This document shows positions 17,226 through 25,922 of a DNA stretch of 64,000 bases, piece by piece. The notes under the pieces were generated by a model. The model searched no databases, was not told the DNA's origin, and worked only from the letters and a program-made list of their open reading frames with translations. Positions within the stretch are counted from its first letter, which is position 1. Each line of letters begins with the position of its first letter. The stretch is from Methylobacterium terricola (GTDB lineage Bacteria; Pseudomonadota; Alphaproteobacteria; Rhizobiales; Beijerinckiaceae). The position numbers and the translations under genes are program-made. Location of the stretch: positions 434,001 through 498,000 of the forward strand of contig NZ_VDDA01000003.1 in assembly GCF_006151805.1 (NCBI RefSeq), read 5' to 3'.

Positions 17226-20200
17226 CTAGCGCGGCGCCCCCACCTCCAGCACCCCGAACGCCGTCCGGCCGTACCGCTCCGGCCGGTACATGTCCTCGAT
17301 CGTCGCCGCCGGGTGGACGTAGCGGCCGGGCGTCACCGCCCGCACGGTATAGGCGACGGTGAAGAACGCCGACTGGCCCGGATCGCGGTCATAGGCCGCC
17401 ACGAAGCGGTCGTCGCGGAACTCGGTATGGACGGGGGTCACCTCCGACTTCGCCCAGGCGAGACCGGCGGTGGCGTCGGCGTCGAGGAGCTTCGGGTTGT
17501 CGATCTCGAGGCCGGCGGGCAGGCGGTCGACGAGGAGCAGGCGGCCGGCGCTGGCCTTCGCCTCCGTGACCTTCAGCACCACCACCAGGCGGTCGTTCTG
17601 GCGGACATTGGCGAGATCGGCCGGGCTGCCGTCGAGGCGGTGGTAGCGGCGCTCGATCGCGTAGCCCTTCGCCTCGGCGGGCTCCGGCACCGCCGGGTTG
17701 CCGGTGATGCCGAGGGCGAGCTGCACCGGGACGCCGCCGCGATTCGCCACCGTCACCGGCCGCGCCTCCAGGGCGGCGCCCGGGACGGTGCGGTACAGCG
17801 CGCCCGAGACCGGCGCGCCGTCGACGGTGAGCGCCGACGCCTCCTTCCCGGATTCCTTGGCGAGCTCCGCCGCCGCCAGCACCAGCCAGGCCTGTTCCTG
17901 GGTGCTGGTCGGGCGGGCGCCGCGCTCCTCGGCCACCACGGTGCCGAGGGCGGCGAGGGACTCGCGGGCGATCCCGGTCTCGGCGGCGAGCGCGATCAGC
18001 CCGGCGCCGTCGCGCAGGCGCGAGCCGTAATCGGCCCGGTAGGCGCCGCCGTCGCGCTCGGCCCGGAGCGCGCCCAGGGCGGCCTCGAAGGCGGTGCGGG
18101 CCCGGGCCCGGTCGCCGAGCAGCGCCAGGGCCGCGGCGATCTGGCCGCGGGCCAGCGGCGTGGCGAAGGCGGCGAGCTTGGTGTCGGCGAGGTAGCGCAG
18201 GTCGCCCATCACCGGCCGGCCGTTGCGGGCGAGCACGTAGGCGGCGTAGGCGAGGTCGAGCCCGCCATCGCTGACCTCGGTGGCGTTGGCGACGGTGTTG
18301 CGCAGCCGGTCGAGGGCGAGCGCCAGCGCCTGGGGCGGCACGGCGAAGCCGCGCTCCCGCGCCCGGGTCAGGAAGTCGGTGGCGTAGGCCGTGAGCCACA
18401 GGTCCTCGGCGTTGCCCGCCGACCACAGCCCGAAGGCGCCGCTCGAATCCTGGCGCGACAGCACCCGGTCGATCGCCCCGCGCACCCGCTCGTCGGCGCT
18501 GCCGTCGAGGCCGAGCTGCGACAGGGCCGCGAGGCGGTTGACCGAGAGCAGCGGCAGCGCCCGGCTCACCACCTGCTCGGTGCAGCCGTACGGGTAGCGG
18601 TCCAGCGCCTGGAGCAGGGCCGGCACGTCGATGCCGCCCAGGGGCGAGGCCGCCAGGGTGACGGCGCCGGTGCCGGGGATCACCTCGGCGAGGAGGTCGC
18701 CCGACAGGGTGAGGCTGGCGCCGGGCGCCAGCGTGCGGACCTCGCGGCGCAACAGCGTCCCGGTGCCGGGCTGGATGCCCAAGCCGAAGCTCTGGCCGGC
18801 GGGCTCCGACAGGCCGGGCCCGGTCAGCCGCAGGTCGACCCGGGCGAGGCCGGGGCCGGCGGCGGTGAGCGGGATCTCGACGCTGCCGCGCCCGCCGGGA
18901 TCGAGGTGCAGCGAGCGGGTGAGCGCGCCCGCCGGCACCACCACGGGTCCGGCGAGGTCGACATCGACCGCGTAGTCGCCAGCGGGACCCTCGACGTTGT
19001 CGAGGGCGACGTGGAGGCGCGAGCGGTCGCCGATGGCGAGGAAGCGGGGCAGGGTGCCGCTCGCCACCACGGGGTCGCGGATCACCACCTCGGCGGAGGC
19101 CGCCCCGACGCGGCCTGCGCTCCAGGCCGTCACCATCACCCGGGCGGTGCCGTTGAAGGCCGGCAGGGGAAAGCTCACCTCGGCCCGGCCGTCCGGCCCG
19201 ACCGTGACGACGCCCGAGTAGCGCGCCAGCGGCGCCTGCGCCGGCGGTGCGCCGTCCAGCTCCGCCCCGCCGGCATCGCCGCCGGAGCGGATCGCCCCGA
19301 GCGTGCCCTGCATCCCGTCGATGAGGTAGCCGTAGAGGTCGCGGATCTCCGAGGACAGCGCCTTCTGGCCGAAGAAGAACCCGAACGGGTCCGGGTTGGC
19401 GTAGCGGGTGAGGGCCAGGATGCCGACATCGACCGCCGCCACCGTGACCCGGGCCTCCTCGCCGGGTTTCAGCCCGGCCAGGCGGATCGGCAGGCGCAGC
19501 TCGCCCCGGGGCCGGACCTTGGCGGGCGCCTCGACCGTGACGCCGAGGGCGCGGGCCTCCCGGTCGATCCCGAACCAGGCGAGGCCGAGCGCCCGGCCCG
19601 GCAACCGCCGCGCCGCCTGGTCGAGGGGCCGGTAGGCGGTGGCGACGAGGTAGGCGCCCGCGCCCCAATCCGGCTTCACCGGGATCTCCACGGTGGTGCC
19701 GCCCGCCGGCAGGTCGAGGGTGCGGATCTCGTGCACCCGATCGCTCACCACCGCGACGGTGGCGGTGCCGGCGAAGCGCGGCCGCAGGCGGGCCCGCAGG
19801 GTCTCGCCCGAGGCGTAGGCTTCGCGGTCGAGGGCGAGGTCGAGGAGGTCGGGCGCATCGGCGCTCTCGGCCCCGCTCCAGCCGACCTCGAAGGACAGGC
19901 TCGCCGCCTCGACGCCCGGCCCGCGCACCTCCAGCCGGTAGCTGCCGAGATCGACCGGCATCGCCAGCCGGGCCGGCGCCCCGGCCTCGAGCGCGAGGCG
20001 GCCATCGGCGACCTTGGCGGTGGTCTTGACCGGCTCGAAGGACCAGCGCCCGTCGGCCCGGTACCATTGATAGCGCCGCTCGACCCGCAGCAGGGTCCAG
20101 GTCGCGTCGCCCGCGAGACGTGTGCCGTCCGGCCGGGCGGCCGCCACCTCGAACGTGGCGGTCGCGCCCTCGCGCAGGGCGCCGAAGGTCTTCCTGATGC

Positions 20201-22532
20201 CGAGCACCGGGCCGGCGGGCAGGATCGGCAGGGTCAGGCTGCGCTGCACCGCCCGGCCGCCGGGCTCGCCGACCTGGAGCGAGACCCTGGCCTCGAACGG
20301 CCGCGGCCCACTCGGACTCGGCACCGGCGCCCGCACCGTCGCGCGGCCCTGCCCGTCGGTGGTGGCGGGGGTTTCCAGCTCCGCCGTCACCGGCTCGACG
20401 CGCTCGTCGTCGAGGCCGGTGGCGAACTCCTCGAAGCCCGCGATGCCGGAGCGGGCCGCCGGCTGCACCGCCACCGTGCCGCCGACGCTCAATCCGGCGC
20501 CCGGGGCGCCGTAGAGGTAGCGCGCCGCGATCCCCACCGTCGCCGGCTCGCCCGGGCGCAAGGCCGCCTCGGCGGGAGTCAGGGTCACGTCGAGGCGCTC
20601 GGGGACGTAATCCTCGACGAGGAAGCTCGCCTCGCCGACCGGCGGCCCCTTCGGGTCGGTATAGGCGGCGACCCGCCAGGTGCCGGCCTGCGCGCCGGGC
20701 AGCAGCGGCAGCGACAGGGCCCGGCCGCCGAGGCCGCCATCCGGCACCTGCACCCGGCGGTACTCGACCCCGTCCGGGCGCTTCGTCACCAGGGTCAGGG
20801 GCAGGTTCGGGATCGCCGCGCCCTTCGCGTCGCGCAGGAGCGCGGTCAGCTGCACCGTCTCGCCGGAGCGGTAGACCCCGCGCTCGGGGAACAGGTAGGC
20901 CTCCGCCGCCCCGGGGGCCGGCCGGCCCTTCACGCCGCGATCGGCGAGGTCGAAGGCGCTGAGCGACAGATCGAGGAAGCCGTAATCGTCGCCGAGGCGC
21001 GCCACGACCAAGCTCGGGGCCGCCCCGCCCTCGCCGCGGGACAGGCCGGGATCGAAGGCGGCGTGGCCTTGCGCGTCGGTGCTGCGGGTCGCCAGCACCT
21101 CGTTGTTGCGGGCGACGAGGCGGATCTCGGCGTCCCGCACCACCGCCGCCGAGGCCAGCGAGCGGGCGAGCACGTGGATCCCGTCGCGGCCCTTCAGGGC
21201 GGTGAGCCCGAGATCCGAGACCACGAACCACTGCGTCGCCTCGCTCTCGTAGCCGCCCTCCTCGTCGTCGGCGAGGGCGGCGCTGCCGCTCGGCCGCGCC
21301 GTCATCACGTAGAGCCCGGGTTCGACCTTGCCGACCGCCTGGAGCACCGGGAAGGCGGTCACCGCCTCGCGGTTGACCTCCGCCGGCACGGTGTCGAGGG
21401 TGCCCTTCCACACCGGGACGCCGCGCTCGCGGGCGATGCCGCGCAGGCCGGCGCCCGAGAGCTGCGACAGGAACGCGTCGCTGCGCAGGGCCGGCAGCAG
21501 GCCGCGATCGCCGATGCGCACCACCTCGACGTCGAGCTTCGGCGCATTGACCGAGACCACCGGCACCCCGGCCTGGCCGGTGCGCGGCAGCACGTAGTTG
21601 CGGCCGGTGAAGCGCACCTGCGGGCTGCGGTCGCGGACATAGAGGTCGTAATCGGCCGCCTTGCGGAGGCTCTCGCCGACGCTGGACGGCAGGCCCTGGC
21701 GCAGCACCACCCCGTAGCGCTCGCCGTGGCGCAGGCCGTCGACGCAGACCTGCTGGCCCTGCGCCGTCACGGCGGCGTCGCTCGCCCCGGACACCGCCAC
21801 GTAGGGCGCGATCTCCGCCTTCGGGTCGACGGTCTCGGACAGGGTGAAGCAGGCCCGCGGGGCGGCGGCGTCGGAATCGACCTTGTAGTCGAGCACCCGG
21901 AAGCCGTGGGCGTCGCGCAAGGCTTCGTAGGTCTTGGCGGTCTCCGGGTTGCCCGCGAGCGCCAGGCTCGCCGCGTAGGCCTCGAGCGCCGGGCGCCAGC
22001 TCTCCTGCTTGGCCAGGGCGCCGCCGAGAAGCGCCAGGGCCTTCGCCTCGTCGGCCGGGGCGGCGGCGCGCTGGTAGGCCAGGTAGGCCCCGGCCCGGGC
22101 CTCGGCCTTCAGCTTCTGGTCGACCTCGTACTCGTCGCTCTCGGCGCCACCGGCGGCTTCCGCCAGGGCGTACCAGCCCCGCCAATCGGCCGGCTCGGCC
22201 GCCGCGGCGCGGCGGAAGGCGGCGAGCGCTGCGTCGGTCTCGTCCCTGGCGCGCAGGGCCTCGGCCTCCCGGCGCCATTGGGCCGCGGACTTGGCGGCGC
22301 CGGGTTTGCCGTCGGCGGCGCCCTCGTCCTTGACGCGGGCCTCGAGCCGCACCGCCTCGCTGGCGAGCGTCGGGCGGACGAAGCTCTTGAGGCGGGGCGC
22401 CGGCTGCACCAGGGCGGCGCGGCGGGGGGCCGGGTTCGCCGGCTGCTGAGCCGCGGCCGGGAGGCCCGCCAGCGCCGTGAGAAGGCCGGCCAGACCGCAG
22501 GCGGCCCGCCGGGCCCGGATGATGATCGACAT
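17226..22532 (-). CDS. Bacterial alpha-2-macroglobulin family protein
   Basis: This very large protein (about 1768 residues) has an N-terminal signal peptide (RRAACGLAGLLTALAGLPAAAQ) and a TPR-like helical stretch at about 70-180, followed by successive macroglobulin-type beta domains. A thioester motif C-T-E-Q at about 1317 sits in YPYGCTEQ, followed by the all-alpha TED region. These periplasmic or membrane-anchored proteins trap attacking proteases through the thioester and protect peptidoglycan synthesis or the cell envelope. No lipobox Cys is seen in the signal peptide. I find no pbpC beside it; its divergent neighbour is instead a peptidoglycan-binding pseudo-protease. The start at 22532 fits the signal peptide. 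Confidence 0.92.
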   Translation of the reverse strand: MSIIIRARRAACGLAGLLTALAGLPAAAQQPANPAPRRAALVQPAPRLKSFVRPTLASEAVRLEARVKDEGAADGKPGAAKSAAQWRREAEALRARDETDAALAAFRRAAAAEPADWRGWYALAEAAGGAESDEYEVDQKLKAEARAGAYLAYQRAAAPADEAKALALLGGALAKQESWRPALEAYAASLALAGNPETAKTYEALRDAHGFRVLDYKVDSDAAAPRACFTLSETVDPKAEIAPYVAVSGASDAAVTAQGQQVCVDGLRHGERYGVVLRQGLPSSVGESLRKAADYDLYVRDRSPQVRFTGRNYVLPRTGQAGVPVVSVNAPKLDVEVVRIGDRGLLPALRSDAFLSQLSGAGLRGIARERGVPVWKGTLDTVPAEVNREAVTAFPVLQAVGKVEPGLYVMTARPSGSAALADDEEGGYESEATQWFVVSDLGLTALKGRDGIHVLARSLASAAVVRDAEIRLVARNNEVLATRSTDAQGHAAFDPGLSRGEGGAAPSLVVARLGDDYGFLDLSLSAFDLADRGVKGRPAPGAAEAYLFPERGVYRSGETVQLTALLRDAKGAAIPNLPLTLVTKRPDGVEYRRVQVPDGGLGGRALSLPLLPGAQAGTWRVAAYTDPKGPPVGEASFLVEDYVPERLDVTLTPAEAALRPGEPATVGIAARYLYGAPGAGLSVGGTVAVQPAARSGIAGFEEFATGLDDERVEPVTAELETPATTDGQGRATVRAPVPSPSGPRPFEARVSLQVGEPGGRAVQRSLTLPILPAGPVLGIRKTFGALREGATATFEVAAARPDGTRLAGDATWTLLRVERRYQWYRADGRWSFEPVKTTAKVADGRLALEAGAPARLAMPVDLGSYRLEVRGPGVEAASLSFEVGWSGAESADAPDLLDLALDREAYASGETLRARLRPRFAGTATVAVVSDRVHEIRTLDLPAGGTTVEIPVKPDWGAGAYLVATAYRPLDQAARRLPGRALGLAWFGIDREARALGVTVEAPAKVRPRGELRLPIRLAGLKPGEEARVTVAAVDVGILALTRYANPDPFGFFFGQKALSSEIRDLYGYLIDGMQGTLGAIRSGGDAGGAELDGAPPAQAPLARYSGVVTVGPDGRAEVSFPLPAFNGTARVMVTAWSAGRVGAASAEVVIRDPVVASGTLPRFLAIGDRSRLHVALDNVEGPAGDYAVDVDLAGPVVVPAGALTRSLHLDPGGRGSVEIPLTAAGPGLARVDLRLTGPGLSEPAGQSFGLGIQPGTGTLLRREVRTLAPGASLTLSGDLLAEVIPGTGAVTLAASPLGGIDVPALLQALDRYPYGCTEQVVSRALPLLSVNRLAALSQLGLDGSADERVRGAIDRVLSRQDSSGAFGLWSAGNAEDLWLTAYATDFLTRARERGFAVPPQALALALDRLRNTVANATEVSDGGLDLAYAAYVLARNGRPVMGDLRYLADTKLAAFATPLARGQIAAALALLGDRARARTAFEAALGALRAERDGGAYRADYGSRLRDGAGLIALAAETGIARESLAALGTVVAEERGARPTSTQEQAWLVLAAAELAKESGKEASALTVDGAPVSGALYRTVPGAALEARPVTVANRGGVPVQLALGITGNPAVPEPAEAKGYAIERRYHRLDGSPADLANVRQNDRLVVVLKVTEAKASAGRLLLVDRLPAGLEIDNPKLLDADATAGLAWAKSEVTPVHTEFRDDRFVAAYDRDPGQSAFFTVAYTVRAVTPGRYVHPAATIEDMYRPERYGRTAFGVLEVGAPR

Positions 22533-22756
22533 GACCGGCCTCGCGGCGATTCCCTGCCCGACCCGGAGCCTAAGCAGCGCCCGATCCCGGTGCAATCCGC
22601 CGCCGCGCCGGGCCGGTCGATTTCGCGTGATCCGGCTGCCGGCCTTCCGGGATCGGACCCTGGAAGTCCGGCGGCGGCTGTTGCAAGCTCGGCCGGCCTT
22701 CGACGTCCGCCAGATCCGGCGCCCTTCTTCCGGCGCCCGTCTCCGGGGAGAGCCCG

Positions 22757-24187
22757 ATGCCGCGTCCCACCCGCCTGCTCGCCGCCGGCCTTCTGCCGTT
22801 CCTCGCCTGCGGCCTCGCCGCGGGCGGGGCCGCCGCCCAGGGAACCGCTCCGGCCGGACCGCCCGGCACGAGGCCGGCAGGCCCGCGGCCGGCCGGTCCG
22901 ACCGCGCCGGACCCGGCCTTCGAGGCGGCGCGGGCCGCCTTCGAGGCCCGGCCGGAGGCGGAGCGACGGGCGGTGCAGGACGCCCTGGTCTGGGCGGGCA
23001 GCTACAACAGCGTCGTCACCGGGGCCTTCGGCCGGCGCACCTACGAGGCGATCGGCGCCTGGCAGGCCCGGGATGCCGGGATCAAGGCCACCGGCATTCT
23101 GGACGAGCCCGCCCGCGCCGCCCTGCTGGCGGCCGGGGAGGCGGCGCGCCGGGCGGCCCGGTTCACGATCGCGGCCGATCCCGCCACCGGCCTGGTCATC
23201 GGCATCCCCGAGCGGCTGCTGCCGAAGCGCACCCGCCTGCCCGCCGGCAGCCGCTGGCAGAGCCCGGACGGGCGCATCACCCTCGACACGCGGGCCTTCG
23301 CCCCCGGCAGCATCGATCTCGACGGCCTGTTCGCGCAGAGCGCCGCGGCGACGCCGGAGCGCAAGGTGACCTACACCCTCAAGCGTCCCGACTTCACGGT
23401 CGTCACCGGCGAGACCCCGGCGGGCAAGTTCTACATCCGCGACGCCGCTGGTCCCTCGGGCCTGCGCGGCTTCAGCCTGTCCTACGACAAGGCCTCCTCC
23501 CGGGAGATGGACCGGCTGGTGATCGCCATCGCCAACAGCTTCGTGCCCTTCCCGGACGAGACCCCGACGCCGCCGCCGCGCCCGGCCGTGGCGGCGGCGG
23601 TCCCGGCATCCCCGGTCATCGGCCCGCCCGCCGGCGAGCCGGTGGGCGGCACCGGCCTCGCCGTCGGCCCCCGCCGGATCGTCGCGGTGCTGCCCGCCGC
23701 CTGCCCGGGCCCGCTGGCCGGCGGCGCGCCGGCCCGGATCCTGCGGCGCGACGAGGCCAGCGGCCTCGCGCTCCTCGACGCCGCCACCCCCCCGGGGATT
23801 CCGCCCGTCCTCGCGCCTGCCCCCAGCCCCGGCGAGGCCGTCCTCGTGCTCGCGGTGGGCGCGGACGGCCCGAGCGTGACGCCCGGCGACCTCGCCCCGG
23901 GCGGCGTGCTCGCCCCGCTCCAGCCCGGCGCCGCCGGCGCCCCCATCCTCGACCGCTCCGGCCGCCTCGTCGGCCTCGTCGCCCGCCTGCCCGCGAAACC
24001 CCGCCTCGTCGCCGGCGTGCTGCCGCCGCTCATCCACCCGCTCGTCGGCGCGGACGCGCTCCGCGCCGTCCTGGGCGCAGACGCCCCGACGGCATCGGCC
24101 GGTGGCACCTCGCCGCTCAGCGCAGGGGTGATTGCCGGGCGGTTCGGCAAGGCTGTGGTCGGGGTGCGGTGTGGGGGGGCTGGATGA
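22757..24187 (+). CDS. Exported peptidoglycan-binding protein with inactive trypsin-like domain
   Basis: This 476-residue protein has a signal peptide (about 1-28), a Pro/Gly-rich linker, a PG_binding_1-like motif at about 72-110 (VVTGAFGRRTYEAIGAWQ and ATGILDEPARAAL), a middle domain, a Pro-rich hinge near 270, and a C-terminal trypsin-like beta fold. Where trypsins have GDSGGP this protein reads GAAGAPI (about 392-398), so the nucleophile serine is gone and it should not be a protease. It is divergent from the alpha-2-macroglobulin gene, which suggests a linked envelope role. Confidence 0.75.
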   Translation: MPRPTRLLAAGLLPFLACGLAAGGAAAQGTAPAGPPGTRPAGPRPAGPTAPDPAFEAARAAFEARPEAERRAVQDALVWAGSYNSVVTGAFGRRTYEAIGAWQARDAGIKATGILDEPARAALLAAGEAARRAARFTIAADPATGLVIGIPERLLPKRTRLPAGSRWQSPDGRITLDTRAFAPGSIDLDGLFAQSAAATPERKVTYTLKRPDFTVVTGETPAGKFYIRDAAGPSGLRGFSLSYDKASSREMDRLVIAIANSFVPFPDETPTPPPRPAVAAAVPASPVIGPPAGEPVGGTGLAVGPRRIVAVLPAACPGPLAGGAPARILRRDEASGLALLDAATPPGIPPVLAPAPSPGEAVLVLAVGADGPSVTPGDLAPGGVLAPLQPGAAGAPILDRSGRLVGLVARLPAKPRLVAGVLPPLIHPLVGADALRAVLGADAPTASAGGTSPLSAGVIAGRFGKAVVGVRCGGAG

Positions 24188-24369
24188 GCGGCAGGGACGC
24201 CGCAATGCGGGTCGGGCGGTGGCCGCCGGGCGACATGGGGTGGTTGGAACCGGCGGACGCTGAAACCTCACGTATTCGCCGGCCGAGCGCAGGCGATCAG
24301 CGGCTGTCCGCTCGGACACGGTGCCGCGTCATGCTGGAGCGCAGGGTGGCACGCCTTGCGGGCCAACGC

Positions 24370-25005
24370 CTACTTTTCCGGCCAGCCCAGCGTGATCGAC
24401 GACACGTATGGCTTCACGGCCCTGACGACAGGATCGGACGAGCCGAACTCCTTGTCGCCCGAGGCCCTGTCGAGCGCTTTCCCTGTCACGGCAGGATCCG
24501 GATTGAAGCGAACCGAGAGGCTGCATCCCCCCGTCGGATGATCGAGCCTGCCGCCCTTCCAGCCCATTCCGTAGCCGCCGTAGTCCCAGCCGAAACCATT
24601 GAGCTGAAACGGCTTCTCGTTTGCCTTCTCGACGAGGTCGAGGCTTGCCCGCAGCCCGAGCGTCGACTGCGCCGTGCCGGGCGTGCGCACCAGCCACTCC
24701 GACTTGCCCTTCACCGTGATGTCGGCAAGGCCTCGTCGCTTGGCGGTGTCCCACCAGCTGATCTCGAGGCGGCGAGCGGGATCCCTCGGATAGACGATGG
24801 TGCCCGGTACGGTCTCACCCTCGGCGCCGTCGAGCTTGCCACGGACGACGTTCTCCTTGCCGAAGCGCTTCGCCAGCGCAGCCTCGTCCGTCGTTCTCGA
24901 AAACTCGGTGCAGTCGAGCACCGGACGTTCTGCCGGTCCGGCCTGGGAAAGGGCGGCACCGGTGGTCGAAATGAGGAAGACAAACGCGAAGGACGCCATT
25001 CTCAT
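24370..25005 (-). CDS. Exported protein of unknown function
   Basis: This 211-residue protein has a signal peptide (MRMASFAFVFLISTTGAALSQ) and one compact domain starting ERPVLDCTEFSRTTDEAALAKRFG. Later segments (LGLRASLDLVEKANEKPF, GWKGGRLDHPTGGC) leave two cysteines that may pair. I do not recognise the family. AAGGAC precedes the ATG at 25005. It lies between the envelope pair and the tRNA. Confidence 0.65.
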   Translation of the reverse strand: MRMASFAFVFLISTTGAALSQAGPAERPVLDCTEFSRTTDEAALAKRFGKENVVRGKLDGAEGETVPGTIVYPRDPARRLEISWWDTAKRRGLADITVKGKSEWLVRTPGTAQSTLGLRASLDLVEKANEKPFQLNGFGWDYGGYGMGWKGGRLDHPTGGCSLSVRFNPDPAVTGKALDRASGDKEFGSSDPVVRAVKPYVSSITLGWPEK

Positions 25006-25096
25006 GACAGAAAGTCCTTGCCTTGCGGTGCTCCGCCCGCGCGCCGGATTGCCGGTACGCATCCGACTCGTAGCCTAGGACTGTCCGTCGGTCTAT

Positions 25097-25339
25097 CTAG
25101 CCGCCCGGCGTCCAGTCGATCTTCGGCTTCTGCGACAGGATCCGGTCGAAATAGTCGGCTACGGCCTGCGCGCCGCTCGCATGCATCATCGCGACCGGAT
25201 GGGCGAGGTAGGCGCGGGCCAGATCGAGGGGGATCTCGCCGGCCTGGAGCGCGCCGAGCACCGCGTCGATGAAGGCGTCGTTGGCCTCGTTGAAGTCGGA
25301 CGAAAGCTTCTTGCGGTCGTTGAGCGCCTTGATCGGCAT
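25097..25339 (-). CDS. Small helical hypothetical protein
   Basis: This 80-residue protein, MPIKALNDRKKLSSDFNEAND..., is mostly predicted helix with no signal peptide and ends DWTPGG. No domain is recognised. It is the last gene before the tRNA-Arg that marks the left edge of the inserted block. Confidence 0.6.
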   Translation of the reverse strand: MPIKALNDRKKLSSDFNEANDAFIDAVLGALQAGEIPLDLARAYLAHPVAMMHASGAQAVADYFDRILSQKPKIDWTPGG

Positions 25340-25558
25340 GGTAGGCAGATCCGTGGTTCGCGAGGGGAGGGGCCGGTAGCGGAGCGCTGCGGGCCCCTGT
25401 CACGTCGGCAGCTGCGGAAGGTGCTCGACGATTCGTGCTTCGCCATCCAGGTGGCAGCAACTTCTCGGAGCGTGTGCCGGTTCGCGGATCTGGTGACACC
25501 GTGGTGACACCCACTCACCCCGAGGGTGACGCTGAACCAGCTAAGTCATTGGAAAAAT

Positions 25559-25635
25559 TGGCGCACCCGACACGATTCGAACGTGTGACCTTTGCCTTCG
25601 GAGGGCAACGCTCTATCCAGCTGAGCTACGGGTGC
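25559..25635 (-). tRNA. tRNA-Arg (anticodon CCG)
   Basis: The minus strand folds as a full cloverleaf. The acceptor GCACCCG pairs with CGGGTGC, the D-stem GCTC with GAGC, the anticodon stem TTGCC with GGCAA around loop CTCCGAA (anticodon CCG), and the T-stem ACACG with CGTGT around TTCGAAT. CCA is encoded. The 5' half plus the upstream flank is repeated at 44698-44791, which marks this gene as the left boundary of a possible inserted block. Confidence 0.95.
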
Positions 25636-25688
25636 TGACCGCGAAGCCTCTGTAGCCCGGCTCCGCCCGGAGCGCAACAGGGAAAGGG
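25595..25688 (-). repeat. Direct repeat, left copy (tRNA-Arg 5' half plus upstream flank)
   Basis: This 94-nt stretch runs from the anticodon loop of tRNA-Arg through its 5' end and about 53 nt beyond. It matches 44698-44791 in the same orientation with 8 differences by my hand alignment. Here it is part of an intact tRNA. I read it as the left attachment-like end of the 25.6-44.8 kb block. The remaining gap to cas3 (25689-25922) shows no gene. Confidence 0.75.
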
Positions 25689-25922
25689 ATCGCGCGTCCG
25701 CTCAAGGGGATCCGGGCGAAGGCTCCTGCGGCAAAGGTCACGCGGTCGAAGCGTGTCGGGTGCGCCGGGGGAGGGGAGGCCGAGCTGGTGGGAAGCTGGG
25801 ATTGCGCCTCGGATGCGGACGGCGTGCGGCGCGGCTGACGCCGCGTGCCGCTGGTGCGCCGGTCGTGCCTGTGCTGGTCTGGCGTCGCTTTCGTAGTGGT
25901 CCGCGAGGTGTGAGGAGCAGGC

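Noticed and set aside
17313..23369. A 2018-codon open frame on the plus strand
   Set aside because: It is antisense to the alpha-2-macroglobulin gene. Its His/Arg/Gly-rich sequence has no domain, a common shadow of GC-rich coding DNA.
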